A stretch of 64,000 nucleotides of DNA from NCBI RefSeq assembly GCF_001039355.2, contig NW_019775404.1, positions 17,188 through 81,187 on the forward strand, given 5' to 3'. Shown one piece after another: positions 1 through 12,100 of the stretch. Positions within the stretch are counted from its first letter, which is position 1, and every line of letters begins with the position of its first letter. The translations under genes were made by a program, and so were the position numbers. The stretch is from Lingula anatina (Eukaryota > Brachiopoda > Lingulata > Lingulida > Lingulidae). Under the pieces are notes generated by a model. That model did no database searches and had not been told where the DNA came from. It saw nothing but the letters and a program-made list of their open reading frames with translations.

Positions 1-2959
1 TCTAAAATTTTCAATGAAAATTTACCCACTTGGCAATCTGCAGGTTAACTGGTTAAGGGACTTATCTAAAAAAAGGGTGTTTTGTTTTTACTGATATAGA
101 CACAGTAGGACAACAAACAATTAATATTCAGTTGAAGAATGAATTAAAATACAATGAAACTTTGTCCTTATTCATATGTACATTTTTTATAATCCTTTAG
201 TGCTTAGTTATTGAGAATGGTGTTATGAGACACCCTGCAGAGCATAGACTTTTTAAAATCCAAATCAGTGGTCTTCATCAATTCTATAATCTGTTATATG
301 TATATAATCTGTAATCTGCAATAAATATGTTTTTGTGACAATTTGTTTTGTCAAGTTAGGTGTGTGTCTGCAAGAGCCCTTAGTTTTCTACATATCTTGG
401 TCTAAACTGAGTCTATTTTTGAGCAAAGTTTAAAGTTCAAAGTTTTAGACTGGGTTCCCATGCCTAGATCAATCTAACAGGATCGATCCATCTTCAAGGT
501 GTTTCTCGCTAAATTGCTTTTAGCTGAAACAGCTTGGATGTCTGGCACACCTACTGAAGCTGCTAAATGATAGTTAATTACCCCCTAACAGCTTCAGTGG
601 GCATGCGAGACATTTAAGCCACTTTACTTGATAGCAATTTAGCAATAATCTCCTTGGAGATAGATCATAATTTAGCGAGAATCTCCTTGGAGATAGTTAG
701 TACGATAGGCTCTGGGAATGGTCCCTTATTAGTCCAGCTCGTGTTTTGCCAGAGCTCTGAATGTGTCTTATCTCCCTGTGCACAGCAGCAGTTGCTGTTC
801 TGGAATATTACTTTGTGTATTAGTGCATGCTGTGACTTTACAGTGAGGTATGTTCTGTGAGTTGTTTTATTAACATGTCTAGCTGGGATTCAGGTGAGGT
901 CTGTAAATGTTTACATTCGGGCTCTAAAATGGCCCTCTTACCTTGTTCGTTCTCGTTAAGTCTGGGTTCATGCATGTGGAAGGTATTTTCATTTTCTGGT
1001 CAGCTATTCTAAAGGTTGTTGTGATGAGCAGATACCAAACAAATTACCTCGAAGAAATATTTTCTGAACTTCTTTATGAGAAGATTAAGTCAGAATTATT
1101 AGTGACACTGAATATGCAAAATTTGCCAGTGCACCTTAAAAATTTTGCCTTGAAAGTTAAGTTTAGGAAGTAAAAGTTGGCTATAGATTAAGATGTGGTC
1201 AATGTTAATTTTCATATCAAGATGACACTAGTGAGCGAGTAGCTCTTTTAAAAAATGCCTCTCGCTGACATAAATATTTTAATTTCAAAATTTTTAGAAT
1301 TTATTTCCTTGAAATTATTTTAGTGTAAAAAATACCTCATTATAAGCAGTAAAACATGCATTAAATTTTTATATTTCTGAGCTAGTGTCATTTTCTTAAA
1401 TTATCAATAACAGAATAGTTTTGATTTTGAACTTTTTTGGCCTCCCTCAAGCAGATTTTTTTAAAAATTGCTTTAATTTGAACACCACATCAGTGTTATA
1501 ACCTCAACAATTTTAATTACACTCAAGATAATACTATATATAGAAAGTTCCACATCTAGTGAACTTGTCTTTTTACATACAGACACAGTAGTGTGTATTT
1601 TATGTCATCATTTACAGCTGCCTGTGGTGCAGATGCTCTATTTGTGACCATTTCTTATTACTATACAGCAATAGCTAAGAGGTTATGTTGCATATTGTTT
1701 TAGAATTGTAGTGGTATCTCATTGTCTTCAAATGCAAGTCAAGTTAAAAAATAGCATATTAGATTTTAGATAATTTTTTCTATAATTTTGGTCCTGATTT
1801 TAAAAAATTCATTTATTTGTTTTAAAAAATCATTGAGTTTAGTTGACACTGTTATTCAAATGGTACAGTGTAAATGTAAGCAGGAACTTGCTGGAGTTAT
1901 GAGTACCTGTGGGCCTGAAATGCAGATCAAGTTTGAATTGATAATGGACCCAATTGAATTAATCCAATTATTTGTCCGATAATTATTTTAGGTACTTTAG
2001 CCTATTGCTGCCTTTTTACTGAAGCTTAAAGAAGATTTCTTTTCTTTCAAACATCTTAGTGTCATAAGCCAGGCTTAATTACATGTATTATTATTCAGTG
2101 CACAGGATTTTTTTTTCAAGTACTTCAACTGAGATATATGTAGGTTGTCTGTACATTTACCAGTTTTGACTGGCCAGTGCCTCTTCTCTATTCCTAGGAC
2201 CTCAATGTTTTCAACTGATTTTCACTGAAATCAATATTTTGTCAGACTAAAACCCAATTGATACCACCACAAATCGGTGGAAAAAAGTTTGATTGGTTTC
2301 TCTTGCTTTTGTTTGATTCTCTGTTCATAAACAAAAAATTGAATTACATGCATAGGTAGCTGATAGCCTGAAACTAAATGCAATTCTGTAGTACTTCATG
2401 TGCATGAAAAACCTTCCAAATTTAGTTATCTTGCTTTTATACTCCTGGCGTCCATCAAAAACTTTTTTTAATCTGTGTAAATTACTGCCCCTATCGTTTT
2501 TGGTCCGTGTATGTGTAGAATTGTCCCTCTAGTCCTTTCAACAAGGAAACAATCAATAGAGGCTGGCTTTGTATATCCCCCTTGGGGATGCAGATCCTCT
2601 GCAGTGTCAGCTTTCAGCTTCTGGTAGATGGTTTACAAAAGAGGGGAGAGAGTGAAAGAAATATTGATTAGTTGCTTCAAAAACAAATTCAACATGGAAA
2701 AACCTGAAGGTGCAAATTGTGCTAACTGTTTTATGACAATAATCCCAATTAAGCTATAGAATGTATTTGGAATTGACAGTAGGACTTAAAAAGGTGACCA
2801 CATTGCGACTCTTTTCTTTTTGGTGTTATACCCTGTGCCTCTCCCTAAAATTAGGGTGGACCAGTCAGACATTCATGACAGTAAAGAAGGCCCCATAAAC
2901 ACAGTCTGCATCAGTGTGTGCATGGCCACAGAGGCTGAGGAAGAACACAGGACCTAATC
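1..2959. other. No recognised gene; upstream intergenic or 5' intronic DNA
   Basis: AT-rich, CpG-poor sequence with only short chance open frames. No frame resembles a protein family I know. It precedes the first candidate dystrobrevin exon on the plus strand, so it may be 5' untranslated, intronic or intergenic DNA of that gene. The low CpG content argues against an unmethylated promoter here. The only structured element I see is the foldback at 485-666. Confidence 0.5.
485..666. repeat. 182-bp symmetric foldback (inverted repeat), MITE-like
   Basis: Two 78-base arms (485-562 and 589-666) are inverted copies that align without gaps at about 58 of 78 positions, around a 26-base loop. The innermost ten bases of each arm (ACTGAAGCTG and its complement) match exactly, and both outer ends carry GATC. 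The outer end of the right arm is repeated directly at about 670-697 (AATCTCCTTGGAGATAG occurs twice, 34 bases apart). A small non-autonomous transposable element is the simplest reading. An RNA hairpin is possible but unsupported. No target-site duplication is evident. Confidence 0.6.
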
Positions 2960-3149
2960 ATGTTTGGGGGGAGCTGCAAAGTTTCTGATTTTGTATGGAT
3001 AAACTACAGTCAAAGAAAACCAGGGAAGCTGACTACTGTCGTGATTGAGGAGAAAAAAGAGCCCGAGCAAAAGGAATATGAAAGTGATAGTAAAAATAAT
3101 AATGGTGTGGACCTTATCAATAGCACACAGGATGATAATGACAGCAAGG
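2960..3149 (+). CDS. Candidate first coding exon of dystrobrevin (N-terminal extension)
   Basis: ATG at 2960 follows an in-frame stop at 2936, and the frame is open to a good donor (GTAAGT) at 3150. It ends one base into a codon, and the 8269 exon supplies exactly the two missing bases, giving a continuous frame (...[17 protein letters not shown]...). The 63-residue piece is hydrophilic, with a lysine/glutamate and asparagine/aspartate-rich half, and matches no domain I know. The joining intron would be 5.1 kb. Alternatively, translation starts at ATG 8292 and this is a chance frame. The first option is supported only by phase and splice signals. Confidence 0.4.
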
Positions 3150-6100
3150 GTAAGTGGGTGTGAAGTTGGGTTAATTTTTCATATTTTTATGAAGGCAGTT
3201 ATGGCAGTGCCTCCAGGATTTGAAAAGGAAAACATAGTTGGGCATGGAAAGTTTTGATGGGTTTGGGATCAGTTGGGGACCAGTGCACAGCTTTCAATAG
3301 ATTTCTAATGGTCCCATAATAAGAACACTGTCTTCCATGTGAACCAGTCCATCTAGAATATAGAAGGAGGACAAATACAGGTAGATTTACCAAAAAGGTA
3401 GCTTGACTCACTTCCATCTAAAATCAAACAGTTATGCCATTGAGGTAGGCCACAACGTCCCCCTGGCGTTTTTAGCTTTTAATTAAGTGCCATTCCGTAC
3501 ACTGTCACCTGATTCAAGGTATTGAATCTTCAGGTGTCTATCATGGTCAGCTGCCTTAATACAGGATGCCTTTCATGTTGGAGTAATGATAGCAATAAAG
3601 TTGGTGCATTCCAGAGTCTGGATTACATAAGCTCCTATTAGCCATATATTGCCTTTGTCATACTAAATGAGATGGTACCCGCTACCTTCAAGCTACATAG
3701 GTGTGCAAATATGGAGTCAAAAGTGAAAACTTTTCTCCTGCAAGTTAATGCCCCACATGTTTGTTTTAGGACCTAATATGATATCTGCTTCATGTAATTG
3801 GGCATTGGGTGAAATGTAGAGCTAAATGTAAAGTAAAAATAACTAAATGTGCAATTAGCTGCAGAGAGAAATAGCAATCATCTCCCCAAGTTTCTGATGA
3901 CCTCCTCAGTTTTGATACTTGTATGCATCTGCCGTCATTATGGCCAGATATGAAATACAATTATATTAAATGTAGTTATGGAGCTAGAAATCTACCACAT
4001 GTATTTAATAAAGTTCAGTAAATTATAACAATTATTATTGTTATAATAATAATTATTATTATTATTATTCAATTTTTTGAAGATAATGTAATTACTTCAC
4101 TTTCTGATATTTACAAGAAATGAAAACAGTTAAAAACCACTGATTGATGTTGAGAACATTATGTGCAAGCATGTATTAAAGTGAGGAAACTGTAGCTTAC
4201 ACAGCGGAAGGACTCAGGATATGTGTGGAAACATCTGATAAGAAAACCTGGCCTTTATTAACTGGGAAGTCTTACCACTGCTGACCAGTAATGTGGTTTA
4301 TTGGCCCAGAACTACAAGGCCAGATGAAGATTGGGATAAGATAACCCGTGACCTTGCCTCTCACCTCCTATTGACAACATTGGTAAATTAACTGTCAATT
4401 TAGTATGTGTTCATGATTTGAAGCCTATAAGTATGCCACGGTAGCAGGGTTATTATTATTTTATGACAGTTTTCATATAAAACAGAATTAGGGTCAAATA
4501 TCTGATTTGCTCATGCAGACAATATATTGACAACTAAAATACTTTAAAAGATTTAGCCAGTAGGGAAACTAATAAAAGCCCCAAAAAAGGTTGATCCAGT
4601 CGGCGTACCTATGGAGACTCCAGTGGTTGTGCAGTATTGTATTGCCTGCCTGATCTGCAGAGATTAACCCCAGTTGGCCTGATCACAGACAAGAAGATAG
4701 ACCTTAAATATTAGTCAATGGGAACTCATTTTAGATTACTGACAACTCTTTTTAGGAAATGATTTTTTTTTACTTAAATCCCCTTTAAAGCCCTCACAAT
4801 GTGTGCTTCTCCCCAAGTGATGTCTGTGTTTTGTGTATTAGTCAACACACTGAAAGCTTCCCGTTATTATGTGGTCTCAGCTCATTTCCTCTTCTTACAA
4901 TGTTCATAATTTGAGACTTTTTTGTGTGGGAAAGAGACTGGCAAAAATAGACACACAAAAGACCTGAACCTCAAGTTAACTGTGTAGATTAGACTCATTG
5001 GCAGGTAGTGCACATGCACAGACAGGCAACCATTATCCCCTATTTTGTCCACACACAATTTCCCAACCTATATTGTTTGGCAATTTTTTTCTTTAGGAGA
5101 GGTACAAGATGCCTCATCCCATTCAGTTGACTGTTGGGTGACATTACATCAAAACAGAGGTTGTTATTTATATTCCATGTACCATGACGTAATTACTAAT
5201 AGAATTAAAAGCACCTTATTTATTTGAATACCATATTTTTTCAAAATTTCCTGGTTGCAGTTATTTTCTGATTGGAATTTAGTTTGTTTTTAAATATTTT
5301 TGAATCACATTTTCTGTCTTTGTTATGGGATATAAAAGCGAAAAAAGTAAAGTAAAATATAGAGGTGATGTGTTTTCTTTAATTGAAAAGATTTTCTTTT
5401 AAAGTTAAAATACCATCTTCATCTTGGCTTGGAGAACATTAAGGAGAAAAAGAGCTTTACACCATTAGTGTAATCTTGATGAAGACTAATTAAGAATCAG
5501 ATAATTATGATGAAGAGCAAGGATTTGGGACAGATTTAATGAGATAAGGGGGGATAACATGGGTCTTTAACATGTCAACTTGAGATAACACCTTGCCATA
5601 TGAAATGAAACATGGCTTTGTGATGACGAAATGAAATGGGTAACTTTTACTGGCTAAAATAACTATAAATTATACTCTCACATTTAATACCAAGGTGATA
5701 CAGTGTTGTTTTTGAAGTGTTGTGGTCATGCACTTGGAGAAAGAATGCCTGGTGTCCACTTCCACTGTCCACTGCCAGGATAGATGACCACGGTCAGCAT
5801 GTAAAAAAAAATACTTGTAACTGTAACTGTCAAAGTTCTGGCCCTGAGCCCTGCACACAAAGAGATGGATTGGGAGCAGTGGTCGCTGGTAACATAAGGA
5901 AGGTCATTATAGCTGAACTTGAGACAAGAATGTCAACTGATGGCTGATAGGGTTGTGTTGTGAAAGATCAAGAGACAAATGTTTTGGATGCTCGTCTCAC
6001 ATTGATGGGCTGCCTTTTGATTTGAGTTCAGCAGGTTGCAATATGAAATGAGTCAGACTATTCCTGTGTATTTGTGAAAAAAAACTAATTTTTAAAAAGG

Positions 6101-9100
6101 AGAAAAATGGAAAAGAATCCCTTTGTTTTTATTATTTTATTCTGGTCAGAATAGCTGGTTGAGTTCTGAATACAGAAGACTGTTTGTCTTTTGCATATTT
6201 TATTCATTTCATCATAGACCATGCCAAGCAAATAATTTCAGCCATAATCTGAAGTGCCTGGACACAGCTCTCTCTCCAAAGGGACCTGTCCTGACTTGCT
6301 TGGCATCACAAGTTAAGACAGATGATTTGATGTTTTGAGCCTGTAAAAATGTTGAATCATTGAGTTAGCCCTACTTTATCCACTAGCCATGAAAATGGAT
6401 ATTAAAATAATTTCAAGGCATAGTCATACTGTACAGGGACAACGAAAGACACTTTCTCCTCGTCTGATAACTAGATTGAGTTGTCTGGGAATTTAGATCC
6501 TCTTAGGTATCATGAAGTAAAAGCATCTCAAATATTGTCTTTATAAAAAGTAAGATAAATATACAGTGGCATTTATGAAATGGAACAAACTGAGACTGAA
6601 CATTGTTTTCATAGTAGTCATGTTTTCCATGAAAATGTTTGTTCATAGAAGATGAAGTGATTACTTGGGGATAGAACCACCCTCCAGGCTTGGCAGGACA
6701 GACAGACTTATTGATTGATATGGAAATTAAACACAATAATGTTGACCCATTTCCTAGAATATTACTTGGATAATAATCCCTGTCCTCTGTATGGTACCAG
6801 CTTTCTTCTGGGGATCTGGTATTCTCTTGGGGCTATTAGAAATTTACAGTAAAATAAGGTGGTGGTGGTAACTTTGACATTTATTATTGAAATAATGGAA
6901 CCTAATTTTGTTACCATTGTATAAATGATTGAGACTTGTTTTTCTGTTTTCTCTGGTTGTCAGAAGGAGTGTTTAAGTACCTACCTTCAAGGTGAAATAT
7001 TTTGCAATTATGTATTTTGCCTCCTATTGATTAGTTAAGATTTAATCCCCCCTTGCATTATTAGCCACTTGAGGCCTTATAACCTTACCATGCAAATAAA
7101 GGTAGAAAAATGTTTTGTCAATAGGGGATGAAATTTTGAAATCTCTGTAGCTGATTCAGATTTTTGAAGAGAGATGACCAAATGCCATCTTAATGTATAA
7201 GTTTAATCCAGTGTATCTTTTCCCTGGTCTGCCTGGGGCAGTCCAGGTACTTCATTAGCCTTTGATTATATGATAAATCACGTAGACACAATGGTTATAT
7301 ATTGGAGGAGGTAATTGTGGCATCCACAGGGATCATTTGGCTGTCTAAAAGCTTTCAGGTCTGAATAGTGGTACTCAGCCACTGTATCCAGGTGTATTAC
7401 CTTACTGCACTGTCATGTATCATCTTGATAAACTAGATCTCTATGAGCATCTCTCAATATTGGTATAGAACACTTCATTCTGATGCTGGGATCATCAGTG
7501 CAGTCACGCATTTTAATTTGATTTCAAAACTAAATTCATAATTTATTTATTTATTGTATTATTTTATTATTTAACTCTGTATATTGCTCCAAAAGGAAAA
7601 TGATTTCCGATTTTTATAATTGGCTAAATAAACTCTTACCTTATACATGGTTGCTAGTATCAAAAGTTAAATAATGATAATGTCTGTTTGCTTGTGAAAG
7701 CTATCTGTTATAAATCATCTTACATCCAATGGATCCATGACATATTCTCTGCATTAGCTCATTGGAACTGTTCCTAATACTAATGAAGACATTTTTCAGG
7801 AGAGAGCGATTTTTTTTTTACTTGCACCAGCACTTAAGCCATGTAGATTTAGCAGGCTGAACTTTTAAAATGCCTATCAAGTGTGATTGTTCCTGAGGTT
7901 TCTGTTTTTATTGCTGCACTGTGTCACTCTAGCTTTATTTTGACACAGTCGGTCCCTTAGTCTCTGAGAAGTTTTAATCTCAAAAGAGGAAAGAAGTGTT
8001 TCACTTGGGGCAGGAGGTGACTGACACTCTCTCTTGCTTGTCAGCGCTGCAACTTTTGCCCCATTTCCAACTGGTTTTCTTGGCTCCAGTGTTGAAAGAT
8101 TGTACAGTAAGATAGGAACAAGTGTATTAAGTCTGTATCTTTAATCCACTTCACTGATGAAACAACCTACTGCTCCTGCTCCAGCCAGGCATTATATTTG
8201 TGTCTGTTTTATTTTATGAAGCAGTGCTTGAAGTGAATTTCTGACCGATTTTTTTGTCTCCTTCGCAGGTCACCTGGGAGCACTGGACAGTATGCCTGAG
8301 GACATCAGTCCTACAGCCAAGTCCATGATAGAACACAGGCAGATGATGTCTGAGATGAGTAAGTGGACAACACTTTGATGATTTTATGCATTGTATTTAT
8401 TGTTTAGTGTAAGGAAAGTGTTCAGTTTTTAGAAAAATTAAGCTGGTATGGTGTTCTGGGTAACTTTTCTCTTGTTTTTCTCATTGGTTTTTGCACTTTT
8501 TAAAAGTGATATTTAGAAAAGTCTTTCAGGTTATCTCTCTGTATATAGTGAGCATAGGTTTTTATTGATAAACAGTTTGTCATGACTTTTGATTGTTTAC
8601 ATCCACTTGAAAGAGGGTGTAAATAAACATCAGAGAGTTTCTATATTTAAAATGGTTCTGTGTCTCTGTTTACTTTTTTCAACTGGGTGTGTTTAGAAAA
8701 AAAATGACTGAAACAATACTTTCTTTCTTTATCAGGAACTCAAAATTATGATGTCATCAGATTTGCCACTTACAGAACAGCATGTAAACTTCGCTTCATC
8801 CAGAAGAAAACAAACTGTGAGTATTGTGAGCAGAAAGTCTTGGCTGGGCAAACAGAATTATTGATGGGATAAATACAAGTAGAACCACTGGACAAGTACA
8901 CTTTTCATTAGATATTTTAAATTATACATGATAGACAAATATGAATTAAATTCAGTTTAAGCTTTCCAGAATGTAAAAATTCACACATTCCATCTGTTTT
9001 CCTGCCCTTAATGTAATGCAAGTTTGAATCAGTAGAAAGGAATATGTATTCAAAGGGATGTAATTTTCTGCTCAAATTTGACAAATGACTGGAATTCTAT

Positions 9101-12100
9101 CTTTATGCAGAAAGTGTGTAAGGTCATTGCCAGTGTGGCAGTGGAATCTATGGCCTCATTCCCAGTGAAACTGTTAGTCTACATAGATCAATCCAACTCC
9201 TCAGGGACCCTTGCTGGATGCAATTACTTTACCAGATTAACTATATATATATATATAGACAGATAGATAGATAGTCAGATAATAGAATACAGAAAAACTG
9301 GTGATTATAGGTGTACATTGGAAACAAAAGGAGACATGTTAAACTAATTGCATTCAGTGAAATTCCCTTCGCAGTTGGATCGATCTATGGAGACTGATAG
9401 TTTTAATGGAAATGAGCCCTATGATATCTCACTGAGTCTTGAAAACAATACAGTATATAGCCCTAACACGTCTGTCTTGGGAATGTGAGTAAGATGCAGT
9501 GTTTTGTGAGGCCCAAGTTTAACAATGTGGAAATGAAAGACCAACTGACATCTTAGATTTTAAGAAAATAAGCAACTGTGTGTACATTGTGTTGTTGCCA
9601 GAAACAGTGATATTACACCCTGGTTTTTATACATATTCCCACTTGATGCTTGACATTTATATTTTTTCGTGGAAAAAAAGTTGATGTCTTCAGTATTTGT
9701 AATCTGGAATGAAAGATGTAAAAGTCTGGTGAATAAGCTCTTTAGTTTAAACAGTGTGATAAGAATTTCTACATTGTATGATGCTAAGAATTAGGGACAG
9801 TAAAAATATTGCATTGACCCTGATTTTCTCTTTTTTATGGGATTCCAAACATTCCACATCTTCCTTTTCAGGGTCAGCCAGGAAAAATAAGACAAGTGTT
9901 AAAAGGAAATGTTGCTTTAGTTTTGATTTTGATGAATATATGTTTGGCACATCCTGTTGCGGCTGCTGAAATGGCAACCTCTTTTTTTTTTTCATTAAAT
10001 ACTTGAGTTTTTTTAACCAATTACAGCTTATAGTGGGCTATTTTCTGAAAAAAAAAATGAAAAAATCTCAAAATGGTCAGATATTTCAGTGAATGCTTTA
10101 CACAATTGATTTTAGCAAAGAAAAAAAATCCTGTTAGTAAAGGAATTCGGTCAAAGCAAAAAAAAGAAAAAAAAAGGGTAGTGCACCCCAGTAATAAATG
10201 GTAATGTTATATTTTGCTTTTTTATTGTGTGGATTATGTTTCACTTTAATCTGTTTTATATTATATTTCAGTGGGGCTAGTGGACCTGTGGAATATGATC
10301 GAGGCATTCCGAGAGAGTGGCCTCCACACACTAGACCATGGCATGGAAGTGAACATCTCTAAACTACAGTCATTGCTGACAACTATATATTCCCATTTGA
10401 ACAAGAGGCTACCTCCCAACCAGCAGATTAATGTAGACAAAAGCATTAATTTAACCCTCAGCTGGTTGCTGAGTGCTTGTGAAAAGTAACTATCTGCTGT
10501 AATATTTATAAGTTGAGTTAATTATTTGATAGGTAGCTTTTAGAAAATGTCAGAATTGTTTGTTATGACTTGCAGTATGGAGCAGTATGTATTAATGTGC
10601 ATCAAGTGATTCTGAAAGGACTGTCTTGTCAGCATTGCTGATTTGATTTGGTGAAGACGATTCTGACTGTTGAGACAGGTTTTTCTACTGCAATTGCCAA
10701 TTTTTCATATCCCATGATTTTAAAACAGCATTAGAAAGTTCATGTAAGATGAATATGCAGAAAAGCTTTTTGTAATGATATTCTGCAGAAAATGCCATAT
10801 TTTTACTTAAATGTGTACTTTTTGTTTCATTTTAGAAAAAGCAAAGGCAAAATGAGAGTGTTTTTCATCAAAGTCAGCCTCACCACTATGTGTGCTGGAA
10901 AACTGATGGACAAACTAAGGTGTACGTACATATTTCCTCAGTAAGTCAGAAGTAAAGCAAGTTATAAGCAAAAAGTAGTCATGTTTGTGCAATCAAAGAA
11001 AAAAACTTTGAACACAAAGTTTTAAAATACATATCCCAGAAAACAGAAACATTTAGTATAGTTTACTTGTATGAAATGTTTTAAATGTTAGTTATGGTTA
11101 GTTATTCTCCTGTATTTCAGATATGTTCACCCAGGTGTCAGACTCAAGTGGATCATTGGTGAAAAGCAAGTTTGAAGATTACCTGAAGGCCATTCTGTCC
11201 CTGCCAGGGTCTATATATGAGGGGCCCTCATTCCACTACACTGACACAGCAGCCAGGGCTTGCTTTAATGGGGTGAGTGGGAGAATTTACAGGGAGGTTT
11301 CAGGGAAGTGAGAAAATAATAAATACAAACCATTTTATGTGAAACCTTTTATGTTAAATGTGTAACTATTTTTATTTTGCAACTTTTGACTAACACTGAA
11401 AGGAAAAATGATCGTGTAATAAATATATTTGTCGATCCTTCACTAAGATTTTAATACCAATTAACAAGTGCTGTGCTAAATACTCTTTTTATTGCATAAT
11501 GCAACTGCTTGTTGTTGCAAGAAATGGACATCATAATCATCATCATCATTATTATTATTATTAGATGCCTTACAAAATACCAGAACATACAAAATACCAC
11601 GGGACATAAATGCAAGCAATCTCAAAAGAAATTAGAAATATTTTTGTTAGATTTTTTAACAAAGACAATCATGTCTACTTAATCTTTAATGAAAATCTTC
11701 TTATTCTATTTCAGAAGAACAAAGTGACCCTGAATGACTTCCTGGACACTCTGATGGCAGACCCAGGTCCTCAGTGTTTGATGTGGTTACCCATACTGCA
11801 CAGGATGGCTGCTGTGGAGAATGGTCAGTATTTCTGGCTCTGTCCCTGGGAAAATCTTGCTAATTGCCTGTTTTGTTGAATAAATAAATGTATTTATAAG
11901 AGAGATATTTTTTACTTATTTTGAAATGAACGTGCAAAGTTTGCATGAAAAATTGGATAGAAGTGCAAAATAAATTAGAAAAGACTTTTGTCATTGGTGT
12001 TCTGAAATTTGTTAATGCTTGATTGATAACTGCCATGTGTAATGTGTACCATTTAGTAGCAGATTAATTTAAACAGGTTAAGAGGTTAAGTGATACAGGG

